From NCBI GenBank assembly GCA_025084515.1, contig JAJAGP010000892.1, positions 186,001-250,000 of the forward strand: 64,000 nt of DNA. Reading direction: 5' to 3'. Within the stretch, counting starts at the first letter, position 1, and each line of letters starts with the position of its first letter. Position numbers and translations under genes: made by a program. The stretch comes from Ancistrus triradiatus (lineage: Eukaryota > Chordata > Actinopteri > Siluriformes > Loricariidae). This document shows positions 1 to 13,300 of this stretch, in pieces. The notes under the pieces are model-generated. The model was not told where the DNA came from and did no database searches. It saw only the letters and a program-made list of their open reading frames with translations.

Positions 1-921
1 CAGCAATATAAAATAGCACTAGGCCACAATCCAATCTATTTAGATTGGACTGTCAATATGGATAGATGTATATATTATAGTATGCTAGCAGCAAAATAAC
101 TAACATTGCATTATGTGTAATTAAAAAGACAAAATTATTTCGTTGACTGCCAAGGTGAGAGCAGAAATGAAACATTTGAAGGTTACAGGGATTAGATATT
201 TTGTCCATTCTATTCCAGTTCAAGACATTTATGAGACATTTTATACACAGTAAACAAAGGACTATAACCTAAACATGCAACCAAAGCAAAGATTTAAATA
301 ATTAAACTGCAATTAAAGTTTCATACAATATAATCAATAAATGTTTTGACACTTGTATGTTTTGTTCATCCCAAATTATTTCTAAAACTGAAAACTTGAG
401 CAAAAAGACGTAAACACCGGGACCTGCAGTTTTATTTGCACTGAGGCAGTCTGGGCTAGGTTCATTCCAGCCAAGCAGGAGCTACACCTGATTCCTTTTT
501 CCAAACTTTTACTCAGTTTTCACATCACTGATTTAATCGCACCATGTGTAGCTGCTGAATGATAATCTGTAGCCACACAAGTACTTTTCAGATCAAACTG
601 AACACTCCTGTAAATATGGGACATATGGCTAGTTGGCTTTTCCACATTCTCTCCATCTGCACTGCTGTAGATCTGTCAGTATTCATTTATCGTTGACCAA
701 AGTAAGAGTTCAAAAGATTCCAGGTGGCAAGCTAGCTAGTTGGATATTAAATTACTCAATGAATGAAATTACCAGTCAAAAGACAGTTTACAAAATCCAA
801 AACAATAATAAAACATTAAGTTACTATTCATTCATTTCACTAGTGATATATTCTCTATAGTACTGGACATATCTTTGAAAGCACCAACACCAATTCTCTC
901 TCTCTCTCGCTCACTCACTCA

Positions 922-956
<35 letters not shown>

Positions 957-1270
957 ACGATAAGTAATAGGTTTTAAAATGTTAAAACCCACAACACTTT
1001 TAGGGTTCCAACAGTATTCATCTTCAAGTGTGTTATACCGAAGTCCTATTCAGATATAAGGGCAAAACTGGATGTTCCACATGTCACGTTTTCCCTCTGT
1101 AGTGCACTTTACCTCCAGTTAGGAAATTCTATAGTGCAATGTATTTAGAACAAAAAAACAAGTTTGATAAAATTTATGTCACAACAAAACAAAGGTTACA
1201 GCTGAATAAAGAAGAAGCAATGACTGAAGGAAACAGTGGTTAAAAGGGACACTGATATGCAACACGCTGT
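1..1270 (-). other. Probable bin1 3'UTR and downstream flank
   Basis: No coding sequence is seen. The minus strand directly follows the bin1 stop codon and is the expected 3'UTR. A minus-strand AATAAA lies at 431-436 and an ATTAAA at 531-536, either of which could direct polyadenylation. A CT then AC microsatellite occupies 895-958. Confidence 0.5.
431..436 (-). terminator. Candidate bin1 polyadenylation signal
   Basis: Minus-strand AATAAA about 840 bp past the bin1 stop. It is the first canonical hexamer seen on that strand downstream of the gene. Confidence 0.4.
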
Positions 1271-1372
1271 TCACAATGTCTGGGTGAAGTTTTCAGGGAA
1301 AACACCTTTAACGTTAAGGTTCTTATTCTGAAGCCAGTGTGATTCCTTTACACCAAGCAACCAGCCGTCATC
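1271..1372 (-). CDS. bin1: bin1 last coding exon (second half of SH3 and stop)
   Basis: 102 nt, residues 399-431 and TGA. DDGWLLGVKESHW and GVFPENFTQTL carry the conserved Trp, Gly and Pro of the ligand pocket. The acceptor is TACAG. Confidence 0.95.
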   Translation of the reverse strand, partial: DDGWLLGVKESHWLQNKNLNVKGVFPENFTQTL

Positions 1373-4270
1373 CTGTACACACACAAGAGCACAGTATGTG
1401 TGAGAACAGATGACTGTGTGCTTTGATATTAAAAGTAAATGTTTAAAACTATCCTTTAACCCAGTGTTGTTCAAACTATGGGATGGCACAGGTGGATCAG
1501 GGAGGAGGAAGTGATCAGAGAAGTGGGGTGGCTTTGGTGGAACTTCTTGAGGAAGGAGTGGAGTGACATAGGGAATCTGATTGTGGAAAGAGTGCCTTGG
1601 CACAGCGCAACTGATTGTGGAAGGAATGGAGTGGCGTTGATGGAACTGATTGTCAAAGGACTGGGGTGGCATAGGGGAGCTGATTGAGAACGGAGTGGGT
1701 GGCATGGGGAAACTGATTGTTGAAAGAGTTGGATGGTGCTGGTCTAAATGATTGTGGAAGGAGTGGGGTGGCATAGGGGAGCTAACTGTAGAAGGAGTGG
1801 GGTGGTGTTGGTGGAACTGATTGTGGAAGGAGTGCGCTGGCATATGGGAACTGATTGGGAACGGAGTGGGTGGTGTGGGGGAACTGATTGGTGAAAGAGT
1901 TGGATGGTGCTGGTGTAACTGATTGTGGAAGGAGTGGGGTGGCATAGGTGAGCTAATTGTGAGTGCCTTGGCGTCGTAGAACTGATGTGGAAGGAGCAGG
2001 ATGCACTGGGGAACTGTTTAGGGAAGGAGTGGGGTGGCACTGGGGAACTGATTGTTGAAAGAGTACCTTGGTGTGGCAGAACTGATTTTGGAAGGAGCAA
2101 GATGCATAGGGGAAGTGATCAGGGAAGGAGTTGGGTGGCATGGGGAACTGATTGTGACAGGAGTGGGGTGGTATTGGTATGACTGATTATGGAAGGAGTG
2201 GGCTGGCATAGGGGAACTTACTGGAAATGGAGTGGGTGGCGTTGGGGAACTGATTGGGGAAGGATAGGGGTGGCATAGGGAAACTGACTAGAGAAGGAGT
2301 AGGGTGGCATAGGAGAATTTAATATGGAAGGAGTGGGGTGGCATGAGGAACTGACTGGAGAACGAGTGGAATGGTGTTGTTGTAACTGATTGTAGAAGGA
2401 GTGGAATGGCATAGGGAAACTGATTAGGGAAGGAGTGGGGTGGCATAGGGGACCTGACTGTGGAAAGAGTGGAGTGGCATTGGTGGAACTGACTGTGGAA
2501 GGAATTGGGTGGTGTTGATGAAACTCATTGGGAAAGGAATTGGGTGGCATAGGGGAACTTCTCAGGTTATGAGTGAAATAGCATAGGGGAACTGATTGTG
2601 GAAGGAGTGGGATGCCATTGGTGTAGCTGATTGTGAAAGGAATGGGGTTGCAAAGGGAGCTGACTGGGTGTAGGGTGGCATAGGGGAAATGATTATGGAA
2701 GGATTGGGGAAAAATATGGGAACTGATTGTGGAAGGGCTGAGGTGGCAGTGTGAAACTGATTGGGGAAGGAATGGGTTGCGTTGGGGAACCGATTGGGGA
2801 AAGAGTAGAGTGGCATAAGGGAACTGATTAGGGAAAGAAGTGGGGTGGCGTTGGTGGAACTGATTGTGGAAGGAGTGAGGCGGCAAAGGGGAACTGACTG
2901 GGAAAGGTGTAGGATGGCATAGGGGAAAGGACTGTGAAAGAATTGGGATAGATTTGGGGAACTGATCGGGACTGGAGTGGATGGCATTGAGGACCTGATT
3001 GTGGTAGGAGTGGGATGCATGAGGGAACTGATCTGGGGACGCGTGGGCTGTCATTGGGGAACGACTTGGGGAAGGAGTGGAGTGGCATTGGGGAACTAAT
3101 TGTGGAAGGAATGCGGTGGCATTGGTGGAGCTGACAGTGGAAGGAACAGGATTCATATGGGAAGTGAGCGGGGTGGTGTTGGTGGAATTGACTGTGGAAG
3201 GAGCAGTACGCATGGGGAAGTGATCGGGGAAGGAGTAGGGTGGCATTGGGGAACTGATTGTGGAAAGAGTGCCTTGGTGTTGGTTTAACTGATTGGCAAA
3301 GGAGTGAGGTTATTCGTCGGGGATGAATCTTTAGGAGATCGTTAAATTTACATTTTACCATATGTACATTTATGGATAAACAGAATGAATGAACAGTGAT
3401 CAAAGATCAATATTTCTATGAAATACAAAGTATTTTGGTCATGCACTTTTCCCAGCATAATAAATGTATTTAAGAAGTTATAATTAAATCCATGAATCAA
3501 AAAAATACAGTACTGGCTAAATGCATGATAATATTATTAGTAAAAGAAACAAAAATAACACAAAACTTGATTGCTGCCAACGCAGTCACATGTTTTTTTT
3601 AGATTGCTTTATTTTTTTTCTTGCTTTTCAATGCTTTTTTTCTTTTCTTCATTATTTGGTACTCCGTCATAAAAAACTTTCCAATTAGTAAATAAATCTA
3701 CTAAGGAAGGCAAACAAATATTTCACTATTGCTTTTTATTGGAAGGCTTAAATCATTTAATACCACAGGAAGGCCCTTACAACAGATACTGACCTGCTCA
3801 TCAGGGTTAACAAAGGGCAGCACAAGTACAATTTCCCCAGCTTTGAGTTCCAGCTCATCATTGTCCGTGGCAGTATAATCATGTGTAGCTTTCACCTGCC
3901 AGTACATGCACGTACATGAACACACATACACGCATATAAACACTAATATGTAACCACATCCCTATAGTACTGTACAGCTAGTAAGACTGACCTTATAGAG
4001 AACTCCTGCAGGAAGCTCAGCATTTGATGAGCCATTGGTCACTGTTGTACCTACATTCTGAGCAAAACAAACCCCTAATAAGTTACAAAAAACTGTTTAA
4101 CATTTTAGTACAGTCAAATCTCATTATCTGCAGCATCTCCTTGGCAGTTGCCAGAGTGTCCGGATAACGGGAGCCCTTTATATCCCTTCTTCTTATGTGG
4201 AAATATTCCTACCTCATTCTGGTATCCGTTATACATTTAGAGGATGCAGCTAAATTTAGTGGGCACATGC

Positions 4271-4329
<59 letters not shown>

Positions 4330-7300
4330 TTTGTGTGTCATGCATGTGTGTGCATTGTGCCTACAGAAAGTAATATTTACAAGGAACTAACCTCAACAAA
4401 TGCTTTCTTTCATCAACTTAATAGTATCATAGTAAAAATGCCCTCTGCTGCATTTATTTACTAATATATGTTATAACTACTTACTGTATATACTGAAAGT
4501 GTGGGTTGTACTGAGAGGAAGGAAGTGGCAGATGCAGAGTTACATTTATAGACATCCACTGTGTCTGTTAAATTGCACTGACACACATTGGCACAACATT
4601 TGATTTTGTCTAATCAAAGTTTAATTTTCAGGTCATCATTTGTTATAACTCACATAATGGGAGATTCAATATAATGGTTTGGACAGTGAGGAGCGGGATT
4701 AAAATACCAAATACTGTACATTGTAGTGGAAATTGGATAACAGAAGTTTGACTGCACTGCAGTGTTAATGTTTATAATTCCAGCCAGAGTGACTCAAGAA
4801 TGACTATATTCCATATTCTACTCTGGTGTTATGTGTACTTTTAGGTTTTAAGTGTATTCACTGACAGACTAATATCAGTTATGTCAGTCTGAAAGATGTT
4901 AATATGTACAAACCAGTACATATTAAAACACAGCACACGTTGTCATGCCACAGAACAAAACAGATATAACTAGTATATCTGTAGTTCAATGCATCCTCAT
5001 AAATACAATCTGCCTGTGAAGCATACCAGCAGTCTCACAGTCCACTGTAGTTAGTCACATTTCCATCAATCTCAGTACTCTTCTCACTGTGGTTACACGG
5101 TCTCCTATCCCCATCCTGTTCCTGTTCTACCTGAGATTTCTCCTTACCCCAACCTGCCACCCTCACCTTCTCAGCCTTGCTGGCTGGCCCCTGCCACGTT
5201 AACCTGTAGTCAGAGCCTGCTCAGGATGGCGCAGGCAGAGGGTTAAGGGAAGAGTCAAGATGTTTTGGACATTTAGTGGACAGACAAGCATCACAGAGCA
5301 GCACACAAACAATACGGTCCCAAGAGGGCAAACAGGAGGATAATCAAGGAATGAGTGCCTGAGAGAGGGATCCACAGCACGGAAATCAATTCATAGATTG
5401 TCCCATTTCATCTAACTTAGACTTGAACTCCTACAGGAACCGTTACAAAGTCTCTGTACCAACACTTGCAAGCACTGAGTTCTTAAAAGTTGTGAAACTA
5501 TCTGTGTACATGTTGATGAAGAGCTGGATATGTTTACGCACTGAACCCAGATGGAAAGGGTGACACATTAAAATAATGGACTTTCAGCAGTACTGTATAA
5601 TCTAAAAGCTGTGTTTTCAATGACGACATTATTCTTACCTCCCACGAGTCCCATAATTTCACCTTCGCCAAGGCAGCATGGAATTACAGAGCATGAAAGT
5701 AAAAACCTTGCAAAATTGCTTGGAAAAACCCTGGTCAAAAGGGAACTGTCACATGTAACACGTTCATATAGTTCATAAAAAGTGCAAAAACGCTCAGAGT
5801 GTCTGGTTTGGACTAAATAAATCTGACAACCAGTATAATATTTTTATAAAATAAATATATAATCAGAATAATGTGGTCTCACGGGCCATCAACAGAAGCT
5901 AAAAATCGCTGACATGTAGAGTAGGGACCAAAAGTCTTAAAGTGAAAGTCCTTCTATTTTGCATTTTTCCTAAAATTTAACACGCTTTTTCATTACTAAT
6001 ATAATGACCCAAAACACACCTCAAAGCTTTGCAACATCTACCTGAAGACCAAACTAGATCAAGGAGTGCTGATTGTCTGGACTTTCCTCCACAGTCATCT
6101 GACCTAACCCTATTGAGCATGTTTGGGGCATTTAAACACAGAAAAAACCAAGCATTCAATTACATCACAAGATGCACTGTGGAATATTGCAAAATCTTGC
6201 AATATTCTATCAGAACTATCAGAATTTGCACAAACTTGTGAAGTCCACTCCAGCTCAAGTGCACACTGTCATTACAGAAAGAGGAGGAACATACCAAATA
6301 CTAATAAATTCTGAAATGTATTTTTTTAAACCCCACTCAAATTGTTATTCTGATTATATATGATTTACAATAAAAATGTATTAAACAGGACAAAATGCAA
6401 AAAAAAAATTCATTAGTCGTCTGTATATTCATAAAGATCCTGGTTGTCAGAATATTTGTGTCAATCCAAATCAGAAATATTTAGAACTTCTACTGAGCCT
6501 TTGATTCAGAGAGATCCACAAAGTGCCCCAGAGCAAAACTAGAAGACAATACCTAGAAGATCTAGAAGAGGCGACCTTGGACTGTCTGGAGTTTGCATGC
6601 CCTCCCCATATCTGTGTGGGTTTTCTCTGGGTACTTCGGTTTCCTCACATATACCAAAGACATGTGTTAGTTTAACTGTTGTTTCTAACTTGTTCCAGTT
6701 TGAGTGTAAGGGACTAGTATTATTATAACTTTGCTACTGTCATGAATAGTCACTCATGCTGTTCTGAATTAAAATAACTAAATACCCAATACCTATAAGA
6801 GACCTGCCATTTCATTTAGGTCTGCACCATTTCTCTTTCAGCAAGGCACTCAATTCTGTTTTTTCCATTACACCTATAAGATAAAACTTTTCCTTTTCCC
6901 AGTCAATTGTACTTGAACTTTCTGAGCTCCCCCTTGGTTTACCAGGCACTCTAAATTGTGGAGCCCACACATAGGCATACCTTTAGAGTGGAGGGGCGTA
7001 TTCCCCTCAAAGTTTCCTGCTCACAGCATCCTTGAGATGTGTTTTTTGCTGGTTGTTAGATTTAGCCAAAATTATTATTATTTTTTAAATTGTGTTGGGT
7101 ACTGTGGAGGGAGGATGACCTTCAGTAAAGGCTCAGCTTTCCTGCAGTATAAATGCTCAGCTCTCGCCAGTATGAGAGAAAGAAATCTAGGCTCACAGCC
7201 ATGGAGTGAGAGCAGTGAGAAAGACTGTTAAAGAATCTTACAGATAAAAATGCAGTCTAAAGATGGGGTTCATTCATTCGTTCATGCTCTTATCCGCTTA

Positions 7301-10300
7301 ATCCTGGTCAGGGTCATGGGAAAGCCAGCGCCTAGCCAGCAGCACAGGGCGCAAGGCAGGAACAACCCTTGACAGGGTGTCATAGATGGGATTAGTGTAC
7401 TGTGTAAATAAGAAACTTTGAGTTAACTCGCACAGGTGTGTGTTTCTGAGCTACTTTTTTCCACCATTTTTTTACATCCTCATGCATGCCTGACAATTTT
7501 TGGCATTCCCTGTGTAGTTTCCTGTTTTATTTAACATAAAAGACTACTCGTGTGATGTGTTGGTTGGGTGGTGTGAGCACCCCAAAGTTGAAATGAAATC
7601 TATGCCACTGGACAAGCATGACCAATTGGTGTACATCTCAGCCAGCATCTGACCTTTAAGCTTTCTCATCTGAATCTTTGTCTTATCAACCCACCTGGTG
7701 TTCTGGTGGATCACTTGTCTCCTGCTTGCTATCCATGTCCATTTCCAACAGGCTGCCCACTGCAGGGTCATCAAACTGGCACATGCACACATGGAAAGCC
7801 ACACACACTGCATTTAATGGGAAAGGATTCTGGGAAGTTTCTAACCCCAGGAAGAATTCATATACTTCTAGAGGATTTGGTAAGTAAGATCCAAGTAATT
7901 CATTACTGCAAGCTGAAGATCTCTATTAAGCTTGTAGAACAGACAGGGAATGCAAGTAGCTTTAAATAAGCCTCTGCAGATAGATCTGAAGACTAGAAGA
8001 GTTCTTGGAAGAATAAGAAGAGGAATAAGAATGGCTCCAAGAAAGGATGAATGAGGTGAAGTGTACAGATCATTAGAGAAGAAAGACTCAAAACAACGAG
8101 AGATATTTTAACCGCTGACCTTCGTTATGGTGATTAAATCTACATCTGGCGCCGGCGTGTCCGCAAGAAGGTTAATGTTGTCATCCGGTTTGACCTCTTT
8201 AACTGGGGAAGGCCTTGGAGGCTGTATCTTTGGGCTCAACTATCTCACAAGTGGACATGCCACACAAAACATACACATGCAAATGGTGAAGGGGACAAAC
8301 ACAACACTTTGGTTAGCTCAGCACCACAAAGCATTACATTTTAATTTTTAGTTTACTTTGGATTTGTACTGTGATAAGTACAAATCTTTTTTTTCTGTAG
8401 TGTGTTAGAGATAGACATAAAAGATTTGTGAACTCGAAACTTGGATAGGCTTGGATTGTTTCTACAAATATCCCCTTACATCTTTTTACTGTATATGAAG
8501 AAACCTTTTTCTTCTGTACTGTATCACTTTTCAAGCCATACAATTAACAGGAGCCCAAAAGAGTCATATGTAACACTATAAGTTGCGAGCCAAATAAATT
8601 AATAATATTTGTTTACTACCAGAGAATTCAAGTGAGATGTTGTGTGCTAGACAACTGAGAACATTTGACAAAAAGTGTTCATATCCAGTTTTTACTTAGT
8701 TTGATCCCACTAGTACCCTAGCCCACACAAATCCAGTTATGAAGCAACACAGCACATACACATATACACCTTTACATAAAAAACATACCTTAGCTGACGG
8801 ATTAGTTGTGTTTGACCCAGACTCTGCTGTGGCATTATGGTTGGCTGCTGCTTCACTGCAAGAAAGTAAAGCAGGAAAATTACACACCAAAAACCCCCAG
8901 AAAGATAGAATGGAGCTGCTGGTTTGAATGCCACCACTAGATGGAACCAGAGAGTTGCGTGGCGACAGAATCCATGCAGAGACCGATATTAGCATACAGA
9001 TATAAATTCACATCTACCCAGAACAAATGTCTTATTGTTCAGTGTTAATTGGTTGTAAATTTGGCTAAATGCAGCATAAAATAAGTGGTTGGAGAGTTGT
9101 GTGGTGAATACATGAAGAGCAGTATTGACACAGTGTTGTGTGACACAGTGCGTTGCCTTTGATATAGCTAAAGGACACCCAGCTGAGTGAGGTACCCTAT
9201 TTGGGAAACTTTGACCCAAAACCATCGAAATCATAATCCCTTTGAAAACATGTGGGATTATTTGGAACAGCAAGTGAAATGCTGAAATAGGACATAGGAA
9301 CTCAAAATCCAGATGGCAGTAGAATAGCTATCTGTCAGAACTGATGCGGTTATTAAGAGAAGTATTCGGGAAGCAGTGACCCATTTTTTGTCTGTCAAGC
9401 TTGTCATTTCATGCAAAATCACACAAAAGACAAGGTAACAGGTTTGGAATTTGTTTAATGAGCAAACAAATGCTGACATTAGAGTTTTCTTGATCAATAT
9501 ATTAACCATCTACTACACACACATACACAGGTACACAGAGCCTCGGTGTAATTACCTCTTCCCGGTAGCTTTGACAGTAGCATTTCTGTGGGAAGTTTGG
9601 GGGAAAATTTTAGTCTACAGGGAATAGGGGCTCACAGTACATAAGCTCTCAGTCAGACTGAGATATGATCTACAGAAAGGACAAAGCTCAACTAACAGTG
9701 ACAGTGAGCACTCACTTGACCTCGCGCTGTTCCTCCAGTTTTGTCAGGACATCACACAAATTCTGGCTCAACTGGGAATAAAACAGGAATGTATTAAAAA
9801 TAATAAGATGTCTTTGTTGCTATGAATAAAATGATTGTCTGCAGAGTTCTTACTTTTCCCATTTCGTTGTGAAATTTCTCCTGCAGTCCAGCTACACCTT
9901 GAAAGGTGGTCACATAGAAACCAACCCGACTGTGGAGAAACCGTAAAGTTAATTACTTACTTACTTAACTCTACGTAAGATATGAGTGCAGTACTGGTAA
10001 CATACACATAAAGAAGCAGTGGGAATGGGAGTATCAGGGATGTGAATAAGAATACAAAATGATGTGGTACCTGTTCCACAAGGATGGAAGCTCCTCCTGA
10101 AGTTCATAATTCATCTCTTCATACACTTTTTGAGCTTTTCCTAAATCTTCCTCTGCCTGTCAATACAGGCACAACACAAGATTATAAGTACAGGTCCATA
10201 CAAAAAAGACCCTGAACAAAGAAATAGACACAATCCATTATTCAGTGTTAATTTAAAAAATGCAGGAATGTTGCAAACAAAACAACAGATTTTGCTGGCC

Positions 10301-13300
10301 ATGATGTGTATCCATATGCAGCGCAGTTGCGCTGTGTGAAATGGAACAGAATAAGTGCAACACAGAGTGGCCAAAATGGTGGTTTCACATTTGGTATGGC
10401 AAAAGAACACCTGTCAAAGATAGTTGTCAGATTTGTGACACTTGTTAGACTTAGTGGAAAAGCTAAAATTGATAGCTACTTGACAGCTACTAGATTCATA
10501 AGAATTTAAGTACTGGTATGCGTCGTTTATCGGACATCCGATCAACCTCCATCCTCTTTAACGACAGAAGAAAAGCTGGGAGACAGGCAAAGCTGGGAGT
10601 TTAAGAGCAGAACTCTGTCATTTGTGTATGTGTGTAACGACTTTCACTTACTCATTAGCTCGCATTTGGACTAAAGACTGTTCTAACTCAGTTAATGTGT
10701 TTACAGACTTTTTTTGTAAGTTACTCATGCTTGTGTGTATGACTTTCCTAACGTATTTCTAACAAGCTGTAAATGGCGTTCATAAGTGTATGTAGCTGTC
10801 CTATTGTAAATAGTACTCCTTTGTTTGTCCCCCCAACTACCTGTCTATTCTTTCTAACCTATAACTATAAACTCACATTCAGTCTCTGAGTCTCTGTTTC
10901 ATCTGTCTGATCTTCCATTTTGTTTGTAATCCTGTCTATCAATGTATTTTTCGTCAACTTAATGCATCAGGTCCATCATACCATCCTCTTAAGTATTACA
11001 GCTTTCCCATATAAATCTTTGTAACCATACATTACTGTATTTTCTATAATTATTGTGAATTTCCATAAATTAAAAAGATTTTGCATGTGTATAACATTTT
11101 AGGCTTCCACTCCATTTTCAGCCATGTCTCAGATGCATTTACATATTTTTTACATGCCGTTTTCTTGTCAAAAATGCTCTTTATAAGCTTATTTACCTTA
11201 TAGTAGCATAAAAAGACTATGTGACTAGGGTCAACATCTATTTCGGTCAATGCCCTGTTTCACAAAATGTAATGTGATCGTTCAACAGCGCATACCTGTA
11301 TTTAAGGTACAGAGCTTGTATGCAGTTGCTAGAAACAAACATTGTATATTATTAAATTTTATTACCTGATCTGATCATCATCCAAATTATAACAACAGAT
11401 TAACACATTCTCCTTCACTGATATCTGCTTTAATATCTGTCAGGGTTGCAGCTCAAAATCAAGGGAGCATTGTAGCAAGAAGCCCATTCACCTCTCCAGG
11501 TCCCCAGCATATCATACCTTCAGGTGGGTGTTGACCTAACTGGGAACAGTGTTGGTAGAGGCAAGATGTGGTTTGGAAAAGGGGATGTGGCAGCAGTAGC
11601 TGCTGCAAGGGTGACCACTGTCTGGGCCTCTAAATGGAGCTTCAGCTGCTGAATTATATTTTGCAGCAGCTGTTCATGTCAGTCTAAAGTAGCCCTGTGG
11701 CTCTGTAGGGCCACTTTATATCAGTCTGTCTCTACTGGGTCCATATGTGACTGTGCCATTTTGTAAAGAAGCGGAACTGAAGAAGACCCCAAGAGGAATT
11801 ACCTACTTTATTACTTCAATTATTTGCTGAACCTTCTTGGTATATACACATATATATATACACAGTAGGGCAAAAAAGTATTTAGTCAGTCACTGACTGT
11901 GCAAGTTCTCCGACTTAGAAAGATGAGAGAGGTCTGTCATTTTCATCTTAGGTACACTTCAACTATGAGAGATAAAATGAGAAAAAAAATCCAGGAAATC
12001 ACATTGTAAATCAAATTGTAGGATTTTTTAAAGAATTTAATTGTAAAAAAATTCTGGTGGAAAATACAGTATTTGGTCAATAAAATTTGGTTCACTCAAT
12101 CTTTGTAACATAACCTTTGTTGGCAATGACAGGAGGTCAACGGTTTCCTGTAAAGGTCTTCATCAGCGGTTGTGGGCCACACACTGTGTGTAGCTGGTTA
12201 CTATTTTGGCACATTCCTCCATGCAACTCTTCCTCTAGAGGCAGTGATTGATTTGGGGGCAACATGGACTTCAACTCCCTCTACAAAATTTTCTTTGGGG
12301 TGGTTGAGGTCTGGAGACGGGCTAGGTCCACTCCATGACCTTGAAATGCTTTTTCGGAGCAAAAATCTTCGGTGCCCGAGGAAAGTGTGTTTGGGATTCA
12401 TTGTCATGCTGGAAGGACCCAAGCCATTTTCCATCTCATGGCTCCCACTGTTGGAAGGCGGTTTTGGTTAAAAATCTTCACGGATACATGGCCCCCCGTT
12501 CATTTTGCCCCTTAAGGGGGGGACAGATTCAGTCGTTTCCCTGTCCCATATGCAGAAAAACAGCCCCCCAAAAGCATGATTTGCCCCCCCCCCCCACCAT
12601 GCGTCAAAGGGGATGGCCACAAACTCAGACAATGCTTCTTCCTCCAAAAAACACGGCGAGTGAGGAGTTGGAGTGTTTTACCAAAAAGTTTTTTTGAGGC
12701 TTATCTGACCATGATATTCTAAAAACAATCTTAGCTGGATCCTATTCCAGTTGATTACTCTGGCAACTTCACATGGGCCTGGACATGTATGACTAAGAAG
12801 GGGGACACCACCGGCAATGCAGGATTCTGGGTTCCTCGTGGTTGTAGTGTGTTCTATTGGCCTTTTTACTTTTGGTCCCAGCTCTCTCAGGGGTCATTCA
12901 TCAGGTCATTCTTTGTAGTTTTTGCTAAACAACTTGTTCCTCATGATCATTTGGACCCCACGGGATGAGATCTTGATGGAGCCCCAGGATCAAGGGAGTG
13001 ATTATCAATGGTATTGTAGTCTTACAATGTCCCAAAGTTGATTTATTCACACCAAAACCTGGTTGGCTCCATTGGTAGATTCACTCTTCCCAGCATGCTG
13101 CAGGTCTACACCCCCTATGTTCTTCCTGGTTTGTCCCATCAACAGGCTCTTGGTTTCGTGGCCATGGTTGAGTTTGGAGTCTGGACTGTTTCACGGTTTC
13201 AGGGCTGTGGGACAGGTGTCTTATACCAGGATAACTAGGGTCAAAAACAGGTGCATTAATACAGGTAACGAGTGGAGGACAGAAGAGCTTCTTAAAGAAG

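Noticed and set aside
2218..3246. 342-codon open frame on the minus strand
   Set aside because: It lies entirely in the 34-35 bp minisatellite. The unit length is not a multiple of three, so several frames are open, and the peptide is only shifted repeat text.
1480..3308. Array mistaken for a CRISPR locus
   Set aside because: Units are contiguous with no unique spacers, and the host is a vertebrate.
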